This document shows positions 45,010-57,009 of a DNA stretch of 64,000 nt, piece after piece. This DNA comes from Agelas oroides. Its lineage: Eukaryota > Porifera > Demospongiae > Agelasida > Agelasidae. The notes under the pieces were generated by a model. That model had not been told where the DNA came from and made no database searches. It saw only the letters and a program-made list of their open reading frames with translations. The DNA lies in assembly GCA_949130485.1 (NCBI GenBank), contig OX422199.1, positions 7,384,015-7,448,014 of the forward strand, given 5' to 3'. Within the stretch, counting starts at the first letter, position 1, and each line of letters begins with the position of its first letter. The position numbers were made by a program, and so were the translations under genes.

Positions 45010-46660
45010 GGTTTTGACTAGAGATAGAAATTCTGTTGTCACAATACCATGGAAACAGATATAGAGTTTCAAGCACATGGCTGAAACCTTGATCATGACC
45101 TCACTCTTGTTCTCTGAGAAATTCTCTTAGGCTGAAAGGCTGAGCACCCAGCTAGCTGTTCAACAATGGTATACTAGTCTGAGGGTAAACTGACTGTGCA
45201 GTAATAGCAAATGACATCTCTGAACAAAACATGTTATAACCATTTGATTGGTCAATGTTCATTCTAGTATACTGATATTGTTTACATGTAAATTACAGTT
45301 TATAGTACACAAATATAGTTTACACTATACACAAATATAATGGAATTTGGCATTAATAGCACCAGCTATTTAGGACATTACTTGTGCTATTATTCCAAAT
45401 GCCACAGCTAGCTACCTTGTTCACAGTACAAACAAGAATTACTTGGAAACTATGCTGGCTACCTTGTTCACACTGTGGCTCTCTTCCAGGAAAGTAAACC
45501 AGGTTATGACCTCATCCTCACAAGGAAGTGTTTTCATACAAAACAGGAAGGAGCTTAACAAACCTACCAAGTTCCTGGAAGACGGTCAAGAACACTACAG
45601 GTGTGGCGCAGTACGTGCGCAAAGGTCGACAGCTTATCAGTCCGACAGCGGCAAAGATATCAAAACTATGGCTAGTAATCCCATGTTGTTACCAAGGTAC
45701 CCACACTCGTTGAATTTTCACAAAACCATCGAACAAATTGCTCTTTGATGAGTAACCTGTTTCCTAGGTGATGCTGTGGTAGTCTCTTGGGAATTAGGTG
45801 CTCCAGCGTAGTGGCTGTTTATGACCTCTGGGCATACAAGGTCGGGTTGCGAGCACAAGAGCAGGTGCTCCAGCGTAGTGGCTGTTTATGACCTCTGGGC
45901 ATACAAGGTTGGGTTGCGAGCACAAGAGCAGAATCTGCAGCTGTTTTCAGAACACTTGATTTACTTCTTAAATGAGGATGCCCCTTTAATTAAGACAGTA
46001 ATTTTATTTCAGAAGTTGAGATGGGGGGGGGGGGGCACTCCACTAAAAACCAATTTTGAACAAAGTCTTAGGTTATCTCAGAAGCCACTGTTAAGTTCCT
46101 CCATGGGTCGACTAAACTGATACGTCATCTACAGTCAACACAAAACATGGCATTATGAATCACTAGATTAATTTATCAACAGCTGAAAGTACGTGACAAA
46201 TCATGTTGCTTCATGTGTACAGAACACCTACTAGCTAGGTTCTAGTGTTGGTGGGCTACTAGTCAAATCACATATTTGATTGGTCAAGGCAGTCACCATG
46301 GTGATGAACCTGTCTGCTTATCACACAACTTTATTTTATTGGATGATTGCCTCAACCAATCAGATGTGAGCTTAGTCTACCATCCCAGGAACTAGTAGGA
46401 TGGCATAAAATGAGGAAGTGATTGTATCACATGAAGGAGAAGGTGTCAGTGTCCCACAATTCAGGTTTTCAATAGAAAACCGATATCTATACAACTCATG
46501 CACACACAGTGCACTTATAATTAAGCTCCTAGAAGGTGGATTAAGCTCACATCTGATTGGTTGAGACAGTTATCCAATGAAATGAGGAAGTGATCATAGG
46601 GTGAAAAGGTTGCACAGTCAGCTTATGTCCACACAATGCCTTCCTAATCCAGTGGTTAAG
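45010..46660. other. Gene-poor spacer
   Basis: A 67-bp direct duplication is at 45,800-45,930 (ggtgctccagcgtagtggct). A plus-strand frame at 45,443-45,748 and an overlapping one at 45,528-45,713 have ordinary composition but match no family I know. A G-run is at 46,023. Confidence 0.4.
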
Positions 46661-46667
46661 TTCCTAG

Positions 46668-47084
46668 AAGGTGGACCAAGCTAACATCTGATTGGTCATC
46701 AGTTGTTTATGTGTTAAGGTGGACCTAGCTAACATCTGATTGGTCATCAGTTGTTTATGTGTTAAGGTGGACTAAGCTAACATCTGATTGGTCATCAGTT
46801 GTTTATGTGTTAAGGTGGACCTAGCTAACATCTGATTGGTCATCAGTTGTTTATGTGTTAAGGTGGACTAAGCTAACATCTGATTGGTCATCAGTTGTTT
46901 ATGTGTTAAGGTGGACTAAGCTAACATCTGATTGGTCATCAGTTGTTTATGTGTTAAGGTGGACTAAGCTAACATCTGATTGGTCATCAGTTGTTTATGT
47001 GTTAAGGTGGACTAAGCTAACATCTGATTGGTCATCAGTTGTTTATGTGTTAAGGTGGACTAAGCTAACATCTGATTGGTCAAT
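46668..47084 (+). repeat. 48-bp tandem repeat, about nine units
   Basis: The unit is aaggtggactaagctaacat followed by ctgattggtcatcagttgtttatgtgtt. Copies are nearly identical; early ones have cctag for ctaag. Confidence 0.95.
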
Positions 47085-47089
47085 GTATT

Positions 47090-47810
47090 CATCAATTGTT
47101 ACTAAGGAAGTAGTTGCATACGTGTGAGGCCGAGAGTGTGTGAGGCCGAGAGTGTGCGAGGGTTACTAAAATTCACATATCTTATAAACTGACCCAGAGA
47201 TAGGCCAAGTACCACGTGGCAGCAGTTCAGGGGTACAGAAATTGAGCATCATTGCATCAAATATTGTTCAAAGTGCCATATTGCTGACCTTCTGTTAAGG
47301 GTGGGGGTCGTACATGCTTTACAGGATAATAGGGACTGATGCGTCTACGAAGAATGTTCCGACTCAACACAAGTTTAGCGATACAGCGCTTCAAATGTGG
47401 GAATGCGGATTAAAATATGCAAGATTTCTACCCAGGGTGGCACATGTGTTGCTTCCAAGCATATAATATTCATGCCATCTGTCTTAACAAAAACTAACAC
47501 AAAGTTAAACAAAGTTAACCCATTCTTGGTTGTTAATTGAGAGGAGTTGCTATGATTGGGAGCTTTGAAGTCACTCTGATCAAAGACCTCAGCCAGCTCC
47601 ATCCCCCTGGCCATCTGTGCCCACTAGAGGTCAGCCAGTGAGGGCAGAGGACAACTGAAGATAGTAACCATGGCAACAAGAAATAACAGCTGGAGTTTAC
47701 ATAGCTTGGTCCCAACGTCCCAGCATCTCATTTGTTGATGGGATGTACAAGGTTAATTAATTGAGCGGCTGGGGAAGTTTTTTTCCATGAGATGATACAA
47801 GTGTCATCTG
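47090..47810. other. Spacer without a recognised gene
   Basis: gtgtgaggccgagagt is duplicated at 47,120-47,155. Otherwise there are only short chance frames. Confidence 0.4.
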
Positions 47811-47814
47811 GTGC

Positions 47815-48190
47815 AATAATATACATTATCATATGTCTAACTCACGCTAATGTATGGGAGTCAATGGGGAAGCCTTGCAGCTGCATGCAGTTTATAAAAA
47901 GCCGTATTTTTTACTACAAGTCACGCGAGAATCCGTATCAGTACTGCAAGTCACGCGAGAATCCATATCAGGTACTACAAGTCACGTGCGCTGCGTCTGA
48001 ACATGCAATGAAATCGAAGGTTCGTACGATAAAATCATTATCACCATAGTACCAAGCTATACCGGAAAAAATATCACTCGTTTGTTGCCGTTGGCATTGT
48101 TACTCGTGCTGCGCACTCGTAACAATACAGACGGCAACAAACTCGTGATATTTTCCGGTATAGCTTCGTACTATGGTGATAATTATATAA
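47815..48190. mobile_element. Composite hairpin element, copy 1
   Basis: The core hairpin (48,039-48,182) starts tatcaccatagtaccaagct and ends gcttcgtactatggtgata. Internal arms hold ggcaacaaactcgtg and its partner. To its left are two to three copies of ctacaagtcacgcgagaatc and a block gtatgggagtcaatggggaa. The same modules occur in opposite order at 52,150-52,680. Confidence 0.8.
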
Positions 48191-48540
48191 TATTACCTAG
48201 GCAACACAAAAATGTTGTTCATATCTCTCTTCTACAGTGATCTTGACTGAGTAACAGGTAATAGTTATAACCCTCCCTAGGGAGCGGTCTTGCACACCAT
48301 CTCCTGGGGGGGAATATTTGTGCCACACTACATCACTTCTAAGTATTTCATTGGGTACACTATTACATAAGCATGCAGTTTTAATCAATTTAATGATATT
48401 CAAAGCACATCCACTAAGGGTGTGTGAGGATCATTTCATTAACTCATGCTATCATGGGAAGCCTTGTGTATGTGAGATGAGCAAGATAAGTAACACTGCG
48501 CCATATGTCTGAAAGCGCCACATTGGTTTGTATGATTAAA

Positions 48541-48850
48541 CCTAGTCTTGTGCCCAGCCCGTACACGCCTCCCGGCGAGAAATGGTCTGGTGAATGAAGG
48601 CAAATTTCTAGGGCTTATTCCCCAAAAGTGGTAAGGACCAATGAGATTGCAAGATCGGTAATAATTACGTAGCACTTCCCTTACAACAGTAAAAAAAATT
48701 TATCACTACTCGAGTATCCTTTTTTGAGTGGGTTTGGCGCAAAATGTTGCTAGGTGACATTGTCACAAAAGTGTGCGCTACCCCAAGAAATTCAACTTGG
48801 TTCACCAGACCATTTCTCCTCATGAGAGGGTGGGGTCTGGGGACGAGACT
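48541..48850. mobile_element. MITE with CTAGTCTTGTGCCCAG ends
   Basis: The left end is ctagtcttgtgcccag. The right end, reverse-complemented, is ctagtctcgtccccag, followed inward on both sides by pairing of agaaatggtctggtg and accagaccatttct. Shortened relatives are at 37,545-37,620 and 50,912-50,960. Confidence 0.7.
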
Positions 48851-48859
48851 AGATCAAAC

Positions 48860-49560
48860 TAGTATAACACAAATTTATACTGATGTCCATTGCCTTTAGC
48901 ATATTGTGGTGATATGAGGAAACAAATACTTCAATAGGCTGCCATCATCTACTCTCTAATTAAACAGTACCATGTGATTTCGATTTTACTTTAACCCTCC
49001 TTGCTCTTCTGCAAAAAACATGAGGCAACTGGATAAACTTTCACTGGCACACGAGGCTTGATTCGGAGGACATTCAGCCTGTGTGTGTGACCCCCCCCCC
49101 CCCCTCCCCCTTTTCCTTACATACAATGGCAGTGCTTTTATCAAACTGGTTATGTGGTCAACTGATATCTGGCTCTGAAGCAGTGAGCCAAGATAAACTA
49201 GCAATGTGCTCCCAGGTCACTGGGAGCATTTTACACTGAAAAATTACATATGAACAGAAATAGTAATGGACTTACGTGGACTAATTTTTGTTTGTATAAC
49301 CTTGGTATGTCTGTGACGTAGGTTGATGAACTCCACCAAGACAATATACACAGGGGGTAAGTCACTCTCAAAGCTAAACAACAGCTGGTGGCAGATATCT
49401 AGCAAGGCAAGAGAGCCTACGACAGCTGGTCTGTCTATAGACAGCTTGACTAACTACCTTCAAATAAATAAACAAGTAGGTGGGAGGTAACTATGCCAAC
49501 ACCAATATGCAAGACCACCCCACCCCTGGGAGGGATATAACCTGTTACCTAGACAACACC
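48860..49560. other. Spacer without a recognised gene
   Basis: A C-run is at 49,091-49,111. No supported coding region. Confidence 0.4.
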
Positions 49561-49569
49561 ACTTTGAAG

Positions 49570-49724
49570 CACAGTGTATGGAATAGGGCAAATTTAATGT
49601 CATGTAATTTTATGTCTGAAATTGTAAGTCATAAGTGACTCATTAACTTAGTATGCTAGTATTTGGTAAGTTACGAGAACATGTGACCTTTCACATACGA
49701 CATACGATATATCGTGGCAGCCCT
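49570..49724 (-). mobile_element. Truncated copy of the 29,798-30,178 MITE
   Basis: It ends cgatatatcgtggcagccc and contains aagtgactcattaacttag, the reverse complement of text at 30,035-30,055. Confidence 0.75.
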
Positions 49725-49729
49725 AGTAT

Positions 49730-52140
49730 GGAAGATACCACAATGCTACCATCTGTTATGCATGAGTATGCTTTACCATAAATATGTGCGTGCATAAGCA
49801 TGTAAAAACAGTTTTGTTGATATTCACGACCAGTCCAGCCATTCTGCCTGCCACACCAAGAGCTCAGTGCAAGTTGTATGCATTAGCCTGGTGTGAAGCA
49901 TAGAGAAACACATCCATCTACCTGTTACAGATTTTATCTTGCAGCTTTGGAGAGAAATTCCAAATTTTCTCCAGCTATCTCTGGCTACCTTCTGAGACAA
50001 AAGCCATAACAGAAAGCCTAGGTTCAAGGCTAGCCTTGAGAATGAACTCCCAACACAGGCTTCAGAATTCATTAATGAAAATCACATAAAGTTGTGAGGC
50101 TTTTGCATAATTGTCTCACTCGGTGCACAACTGTAGCACAACTGTAGTAACATACACACATCAGTAGCTTCCTCGTAACAGATGGGGGAGTTCAAAGCTT
50201 GATGACATAAGCACCCGGCTATCAGCACCAGAGGTCAACTACCAATAACATTCATGTTCTTTAAGAAGGACACCATCAGAAAACATCTGGAACGCCCTGT
50301 TTATCAGTTCTACGAAGAGATGTGGTGTGTGTACCCACGGCGATAGCTCAACGTTTCCAAGCAACTCAGGACCTTATTACTAAGATGTGGTGCATGTACC
50401 CACAGCGATAGCTCAACGTTTCCAAGCAACTCAGGACCTTACTACATTTCTGGTAACAAAACAGACCATCTTCCTGTTAATAATGTGGCAGGGCAGCTGT
50501 TCACTCATTCTTGGTGTGCCAGCGTAGTTGAAAGAGATAAGGAGCTTGTCCCATTAAAAGCCGTCCATTTTGCCTATCAAGATGGCGGCATAGCAATGGT
50601 TGCTATGATGCAATGACACACATGCATGCCCTCTATACAGGAAAATTTGAGAGGAATTCCCACAACAAGCAAACAAACAAACACTGTTTATGCGACACAC
50701 ACACAAAACCTTGTACAAGTGTTACCCATGCAGCATCTGGGAAAAACACATCAAGAATTCATAGCCACTTTCATCCCTCCTATGAAAAGGAGATTTGTAT
50801 GTACATTGATAACTCCCTTAGCAACAGTTGAGTGTCCCCTCTTGAGAACCCGTGCTCCATTACTACGCACACCTACAGATTAGCTTTGTGTATGAGAGGC
50901 TCAGGTCAAGTGTAGTCCCGTGCCCAGACCCAACACAAGGAAAGGGTCTGGTGTCACAAGCCTGAATCCTTGGGCTTGCGGAAGTGTTGAAGCCTTGTAA
51001 TTGTTAGTGTAGGTCAAGTGTGGCAACTGCACACACTAATTGCTGTTTTCACGTGACGTTATGAAAATAGGGAGTCCCTCCCACATAACAAGCATTTCCA
51101 AATTAGGAAGCATTTCTCACTCAACAAAAACATGCAGTTTACATACAGGAAGTTAACAAAAATAGGAAGTTAACAAAATTAGGAAGTTAACAAAATTAGG
51201 AAGTAAAACAAATAAAATGGAAGTACCTCCCACTTAACAACCACTGTTTTGTTAAGAGCATTCTATTGCAAGAAGCGTAACAGGTACGGCCGGAAGCAAC
51301 TCAATGCTACTTTGAATATTGGACCCAAAAGAAAAAAACAGTGCCTACAGGCAAAAAGAAAGCAGTCAACAGGATTTTACCATATAAGGAAGAAAGACTT
51401 ATTAGGGCACACACAAAGGACAGAGATGACATGGCACAAACAACTGAAGAATTCCAGTGAGAAACTACAGAGATATAAGTGAGTTTTGGAAAGTTAATGT
51501 CCTGGCAAAAGGAACAAGCAGAGGGCAAGGGTGATGTAACTGGGAGTTAGGATGGGGGGGAAGAGAAATGGATGATGCAGCTTATTCTCTGCATGTATTC
51601 TAGGCATTGTTGCCATGGTATTGATGGCTAGTGACATATTGTGTTAGCCAAACTAGATGGATGATTGCGGGCAAGCCTGAGCAAGTAGCACCACACAGAA
51701 CTTCACAGTGTGTGCATTGTTTCTTTCAGCCAAAACCACCAGTGCCAGAAATCTGTGCTCAACAATAATATTATGTCTGGCCTAAATTACAAAACAATAT
51801 CTCTGTAGCTAGTCTAGTGACTGCAGACTTAGCTCAGGTGATTTGCATGTGTCAGGTGTTTTCTCACTGGTTGCCATGACAACGTAATTTCTTCCCTGCT
51901 CCTTATCTCCAGTGTACATTGGGACTAGTTAGTGTATTGTTTCAGCAGCGTTTAATCAAACCACATTCTTTTAATCCCAAAACAACAGCAAATTAGGATA
52001 TGTACCTGTTTGTACTGTGCCTAACCAAAGTTTAGAGAGCGGCACCAACACCTGTTTATCAGGCTAACCCTGATAAACTTGTATCCCATGTGTGTGTGCC
52101 ATGAACACGGTCACCTTTACCCACAAGTGACCCCAAGCCT
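49730..52140. other. Gene-poor spacer
   Basis: It contains a 64-bp direct duplication at 50,320-50,450 (cgatagctcaacgtttccaa), short aattaggaagttaacaaa repeats at 51,155-51,215, and only brief frames. I recognise no gene. Confidence 0.4.
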
Positions 52141-52149
52141 CGCTTATTT

Positions 52150-52816
52150 GCTTAAAGGGGGTTCGGGTTATTATCAATGTCTAACTCATGCGGAGTCAAT
52201 GGGAAAGCCTTGCAGCTGGGCGTAGTTGATAATATATAATTATCACCATAGTACGAAGCTATACCGGAAAATATCACGAGTTTGTTGCCGTCTGTATTGT
52301 TACGAGTGCGCAGCACGAGTAACAATGCCAACGGCAACAAACGAGTGATGTTTTTTCCGGTATAGCTTGGTACTATGGTGATAATGATTTTATCATACGA
52401 ACCTTCGATTTCATTGCACGTTCAGACGCAGCGCACGTGACTTGTAGTACCTGATACGGATTCTCGCGTGACTTGTAGTACTGATACGGATTGTCGCGTG
52501 ACTTGTAGTAAAAAATACGGCTTTTTATAAACTGCGTGCAGCTGCAAGGCTTCCCCATTGACTCCCATACATTAGCGTGAGTTAGACGTATGATAAAAAG
52601 CTGTATTTTGTACTACAAGTCACGCGAGAATCCGTATCAGGTACTACAAGTCACGTGCGTGCGTCTGAACGTGCAATGAAATCGAAGGTTCGTATGATAA
52701 AATCACTATCACCACAGTATACCGGAAAAAATCTCACTCGTTTGTTGCCGTTGGCATTGTTACTCGTGCTGTGCACTCGTAACAATACAGACAGCAACAA
52801 ACTTGTGATATTTTCT
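52150..52816. mobile_element. Composite hairpin element, copies 2 and 3
   Basis: A complete hairpin at 52,241-52,383 and a partial one at 52,706-52,815 face each other across a shared module (52,384-52,680) of cacgtgacttgtagtacc-type repeats. The result is a larger inverted arrangement. Sequence is 90% or more identical by eye to 47,815-48,190. Confidence 0.8.
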
Positions 52817-52817
52817 T

Positions 52818-53050
52818 TGTACAAGAGCACATAAGAACGGGCGGCTTGAGTAAGAGCGTGAAACTTCAATAGAAGCCCATAGTCCGCTCAAAACTATTGA
52901 ACCGTACTAAAATAGAACACCTGATCATGTGCTTAGCAACAAGGGCTTACATCTATGCAGCATGCACAGTACGTGCTACTATTTTTAGTATCAGTGATAA
53001 ATTCCGACCGGTTTCAAGCCGCCCGTTCTTATGCGCTCTTGCTTTGTACT
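52818..53050. mobile_element. MITE with GTACAAGAGC ends
   Basis: gtacaagagcacataagaac followed by gggcggcttga faces tcaagccgcccgttcttatg then cgctcttgctttgtac. The TIRs are about 33 bp. The spacerless relative is at 19,365-19,432. Confidence 0.85.
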
Positions 53051-53147
53051 ATGGTGATACTTGTACAAGAACAAATGCATAAAGAAGTAGGGATGGCATG
53101 CCAAAAAGTATGCAAACAAGTTAGAAATGATATAAAAGTGAAGGTAG

Positions 53148-53220
53148 TATACATCCATCCCTACATCTTTCTCACACCACTGGCAGTGTAGAGTAAAAAA
53201 GATGTAGGGATGGATGGGGC
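53148..53220. repeat. Small inverted repeat
   Basis: catccatccctacatctttc faces gatgtagggatggatgg. The related phrase gccatccctacatagagag recurs at 53,485 and 54,595. Confidence 0.7.
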
Positions 53221-53677
53221 TTTGCATTACGGTGAGTACTTGAACCGTTCTTGAGTTAACATGGTTGAACAAATTGTGATGATGACAAAAATGGCACTTG
53301 AGCTACCGTACACTTTTGTGCTTAGCTGTCTTCCGTCCGATACTTTTGGGCAACTTTGTGAATCTCTGTGGTTATAACACCACTCAAAGACAATGGCTGG
53401 ATGCTTAGATAAGCTTATAGAGCCTTTGTGGCCGAGTTTTGGGGGTTTTGCTTAAGTATTGCATATATTGCACATCTGCGCCATCCCTACTTAGAGAGTC
53501 TACCGACTCTCTGATATTACTGTCAAGTTATTGAACGTATCTATGCCAATCCTGGATTGAACCAAACATAACTCTATCTTGTATTTCCTGCACATTGCTG
53601 TGTTCACTGAACTTCTGTTACATAACATCAAGGCTCATAATGCTTCGTAGTTGCATCAAACATTTGTGTGTATGTGC

Positions 53678-54215
53678 ATGAGCCAAACCCTCAGTGAAAG
53701 CTCAGCGATACAGCACATTGAATGCAGCGTTTCATTTCTATCTGCGACATTTGCTTTCAATTCAAGCATATTTCCCCGCCAAGATCTCCCTGATAAGGTC
53801 AGCTACCCGACTGCTTCTTTCACATGAGATAGGGTCCCCTTTTCCCATCCCCACCTGGCTAATAACGTCAGGTTGTCCAAGTACACATTGAACTTTGAAA
53901 CGAACCAATCAGAATTGGTTTTAGTTTGTTGATTTGAACCAGATATTTATCATGTGCATGAGCCAAACCCTCAGTGAAAGCACATTGAACGCAGCGTTTC
54001 ATTTCTATCTGCGACATTTGCTTTGTCCCCACCAAGATGTTGCTACCTGATAAGGTCTGCTACCTGACTGCATGAGATAGGGTCCCCTTTTCCCAGTCCA
54101 GTCACCCTCACCTGGCTAATAATGTCAGGTTGTTTAAGTACACAATGTTGAACTTTGAAACAAACCAATCAGAATTGTGGAAAGTCAGGTTTTAGTTTTT
54201 GAACCAGGTATTTAT
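53678..54215 (+). repeat. Tandem segmental duplication, about 265 bp
   Basis: catgagccaaaccctcagtg begins each copy (53,678 and 53,955), and aatcagaattg..gaaccag ends each. The second copy has several deletions relative to the first. Confidence 0.9.
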
Positions 54216-54644
54216 TGTGTGGACAACCAACCTAAAATTTACAATAGAGAATTCAATAGCACACCAGTTGAGGGATGAGATTACTGACTGTATTGCAGCA
54301 CCTACCTTCTCTTCTTCCCTTGCCTCTTTCCTCTCCCCTTCCGTATCTCCTCTTTTTCCTTCTGCTTCTTTCATCTTGCTCCTCCTCCTCCTCCTCTTCC
54401 TAAACAGCAACATAAATACTAGGGATTCTGGGACAAATGACTTAAAAGGGCCATAATGGTTATGCATTTTCTTAAGTGTGCTTTAACGATCTCTTTTGCT
54501 AGTGTGACTAGAGCCAACTGAACTGTTAAGCCACCAATGCATGACATGTACGTACTTATGATATTGCTTTAGTATTGCATATATTGCATGTCCGCGCCAT
54601 CCCTACATAGAGAGTCTACCGACTCTCTGATGTAATAGATAAAC

Positions 54645-54748
54645 TACAGTAGACAGGGATTTATGGTCCTTAAATGAAGGAGCCCAGGGTACAGCCTGAG
54701 GGCAAGGGTTGTTTATGGCCATAAATCCCTGGTTTATCTGTTATATTA
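54645..54748. mobile_element. Foldback MITE
   Basis: agataaactacagtagacag then ggatttatgg faces ccataaatccctggtttatc. A decayed fragment is at 6,975-7,025. Confidence 0.7.
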
Positions 54749-55291
54749 TCAGTAAACATACAAAGACAAAGTAGTTTACTCTGTAAACAAGGTAGCTTAT
54801 AGGAAACATCATTTTACAACTTCTTGTGGTATATGAAACAGAATCTACAATTTCCTGTCAGTATAATACCCACCTGTTACCACAGAAACAAGGGTTACTC
54901 ATCAGGGGAATTCCCATACCAACCAATGTTTACACAGTCCATACTGAAATTACCAGCCCCTCCCCCCACACCTGCAACTCTCACTTGAGCACTGTTGCAG
55001 TTACCCCTCTTCCCACACCCCCTTCCCCACCACCCCCTCCGCCTGCCCCCCCTTCTCCCACCCCCTCCCCCTGTCCAGAAAATCACCAGGGGTAGCCCTT
55101 ACGACTCCCCCTTCACCAACTCTGATCTACCCACCAGGTGGCTACTGGTTGTCCATGCCAGCATTGAGAATGTGAAACCTCAAACCATGCTCCTTTAGTT
55201 CCTGCCCAAGAGGCATTTCCAGCCCTCTTGACAGTGAACACTGGACAACCTTGGGAGGGAGGGTTAGGTAGGCAAGCTGTCCTTGACTCAG

Positions 55292-55549
55292 GATAGTGAA
55301 CTCTTGAACTACTTTGTGCTGGTAAGTCCGCCACCTTTATCTGTGCACCTTTTTCCAGAGACTTTTTTGAAAATCCTGCCTGGAGAACACATCCTCACTC
55401 GTGGTTGCAGGGTCGCCGAGCCACCGACAGTTCCACGAGTCCAACTGGCGTCGCTTCTCAGCATCTTCAAGACTGCCAACGCAATCTCGCTGGCACTGGT
55501 AGACGACCAACATGGAGAAGAGCGGCTCAAAAGGCGCGCGCAACAATAG
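55292..55549 (+). CDS. Probable 3' end of an unidentified gene
   Basis: An open frame reads DSELLNYFVL and then, directly or after skipping a possible 39-bp intron (55,322-55,360), LKILPGEHILTRG, PRVQLASLLSIFKTANAIS and ends KRRAQQ. Composition is protein-like and not repetitive. It stops 132 bp before the TMEM14 start on the same strand. An upstream proline-rich frame (54,826-55,095) and KITRGSPYDSPFTNSD (55,080-55,137) could be earlier exons, but I cannot join them securely. I do not recognise the family. Competing minus-strand frames over the same bases look weaker. Confidence 0.3.
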   Translation, partial: DSELLNYFVLVSPPPLSVHLFPETFLKILPGEHILTRGCRVAEPPTVPRVQLASLLSIFKTANAISLALVDDQHGEERLKRRAQQ

Positions 55550-55596
55550 CCTTTGTTTTACGACATGCGGAGGGAGGCGCCTTTTGCACACGCCCC

Positions 55597-55640
55597 GTTC
55601 CCAGATCACGTGCGTTTAGTCTGGGAACGAGGCGCGAAAC
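55597..55640. repeat. Short foldback upstream of TMEM14
   Basis: gccccgttcccagatcacgt faces gtctgggaacgaggc. It is a minimal CCTCGTTCCC-family hairpin within 85 bp of the TMEM14 start codon, so it may overlap the promoter or 5' UTR. Confidence 0.6.
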
Positions 55641-55680
55641 AGGGCGCAGCTTTCCTCTGGTGACGAGCTGTTTGCAAGAC

Positions 55681-56401
55681 ATGGGTTCCCCTGATTATCT
55701 CTCCTATGGGTTTGCGCTGGTCGTCTTCACAGGCGGGGTAATGGGCTATGTGAAAGCAGGTGCGTTTAGGATTGCGAGTTAACAGCTGTCTTGCCATGGT
55801 GGGTATTATTTAGAGTATGCTTTCTCCATGTGACCTACTGTACTCCTATGCAGGCAGTGCAATGTCTCTAGCTAGTGGACTGACGTTTGGTGGACTTCTA
55901 GCATATGGGGCAGTACGCATGAGTGCTGATCCTAAGAACTTTCTTTTTGCATTTGGTGAGTCACTCAAATTTTTTAACCTCTGGTCATAGTTGACTAGGC
56001 ACAAGGCTTGTGCCTATTTGACCGTTGTGTGACTGTCAAGAATAGAGTAAGATTCACAAATGATTGTACCTTTGCATTTGTGTGGCAAGTTTAACAAGTG
56101 GCTAGTTGTCATGACAATTGAGTTGCTATGGCAACCCAGCATGTACCTCATGACCCAATCATTCAGTGTATTCCATAATGTTTCTCTTGCAGCTGTGACA
56201 GCCATTTTGTTTGGATTAATGGGCTACCGGTTCTATAACTCGGGCAAGTTTATGCCTGCTGGATTGGTCGCTGCACTTAGGTATGTGTGTGTGGGTATGT
56301 GTGTGTGTGTGCATAATGATAATATAGTAATCAAATTACCCTCTCTCTGTCTCCTTCACAGCTTGGCTCAAGTAGTGCGGTTAGCCATCAGATTTGCATG
56401 A
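55681..56401 (+). CDS. TMEM14 family small mitochondrial-type membrane protein
   Basis: Four exons join in frame: 55,681-55,759, 55,854-55,955, 56,193-56,280 and 56,362-56,401. They give 102 residues, the usual TMEM14A/C size (about 100-115). The pattern is four short hydrophobic helices with the family motifs GFALVVFTGGVMGYVKAGS, SGLTFGGLLAYGA and MGYRFYNSGKFMPAGLVA. Family members sit in the inner mitochondrial membrane; TMEM14C is needed for haem synthesis in vertebrates. The A/C assignment cannot be made here. All splice sites are canonical, and introns are 94, 237 and 81 bp. Confidence 0.93.
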
Positions 56402-56589
56402 GACATTTTACAAACTAAGACAGTGGTTTTTTTTGTTGTTGTTTCTCTAACACACACATGCACAAGAAAGTCCCTCCCATTAGTTGTAATGTGACAGTAT
56501 AACACAAAATTGAATATGAAAGTTTGTTGTTATACTGCAGCCTCAGACACTGGTGCACAGTTCTGGTAATAAAAAGGCGGCCAGGGGTG

Positions 56590-56830
56590 AAAGTTGAAAC
56601 TTCAGGCCATGAAAATTCCAAGATCCAGCTGGGAGTTGAGCCCATAAATCTGTTTAGACGCTATTCTTACTAAGCCATTCTGCTGGTCAAAGTGACTCAG
56701 CTAGAGCCTGCAGCTGAGAGAGAGAATGAGGTGTTGACCCAAGACCTCTGGAAAGAGCTGCACAAGTCAATTCTCACTCTCTCTGACAACTATCTTTATT
56801 CATGAGCAGCTACAATCACCTGCAGTAACA
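56590..56830 (-). repeat. Diverged tRNA-derived SINE copy
   Basis: agatccagctgggagttgag and cttactaagccattctgctg correspond to the tRNA-like arms of the 33,991-34,562 palindrome. The tail (ttattcatgagcagctac, cctgcagtaacac) also corresponds. Confidence 0.6.
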
Positions 56831-57009
56831 CTAACACTCTGAGTTGAAAGTTTTGTACATGACCCAACTGGCTGGGTAGAGGGTTAAACACATGACCCAA
56901 CAGACTGGCTGGGTAGAGGTCCATTTTCTGCAACGCAGAGGCTTGTAGCAATGATATTTGTTTTACCTGTGATAACTGCATGTGTTGCTTTCCCAGCAAC
57001 TGCTGTACA

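Noticed and set aside
44353..45096. Long minus-strand LLHSLP and FPPSPS frames and plus-strand GNEGEG frame
   Set aside because: They are all produced by the 18-bp minisatellite.
46855..47127. Repetitive LRWTKLTSDWSSVVYV frame
   Set aside because: A 48-bp tandem repeat happens to be a multiple of three. It has no start context and no family match.
54192..54456. Opposed frames at the end of the 265-bp duplication
   Set aside because: They are low-complexity Lys/Arg/Glu on one strand and Ser/Leu on the other, driven by a cttcctctt-type tract.
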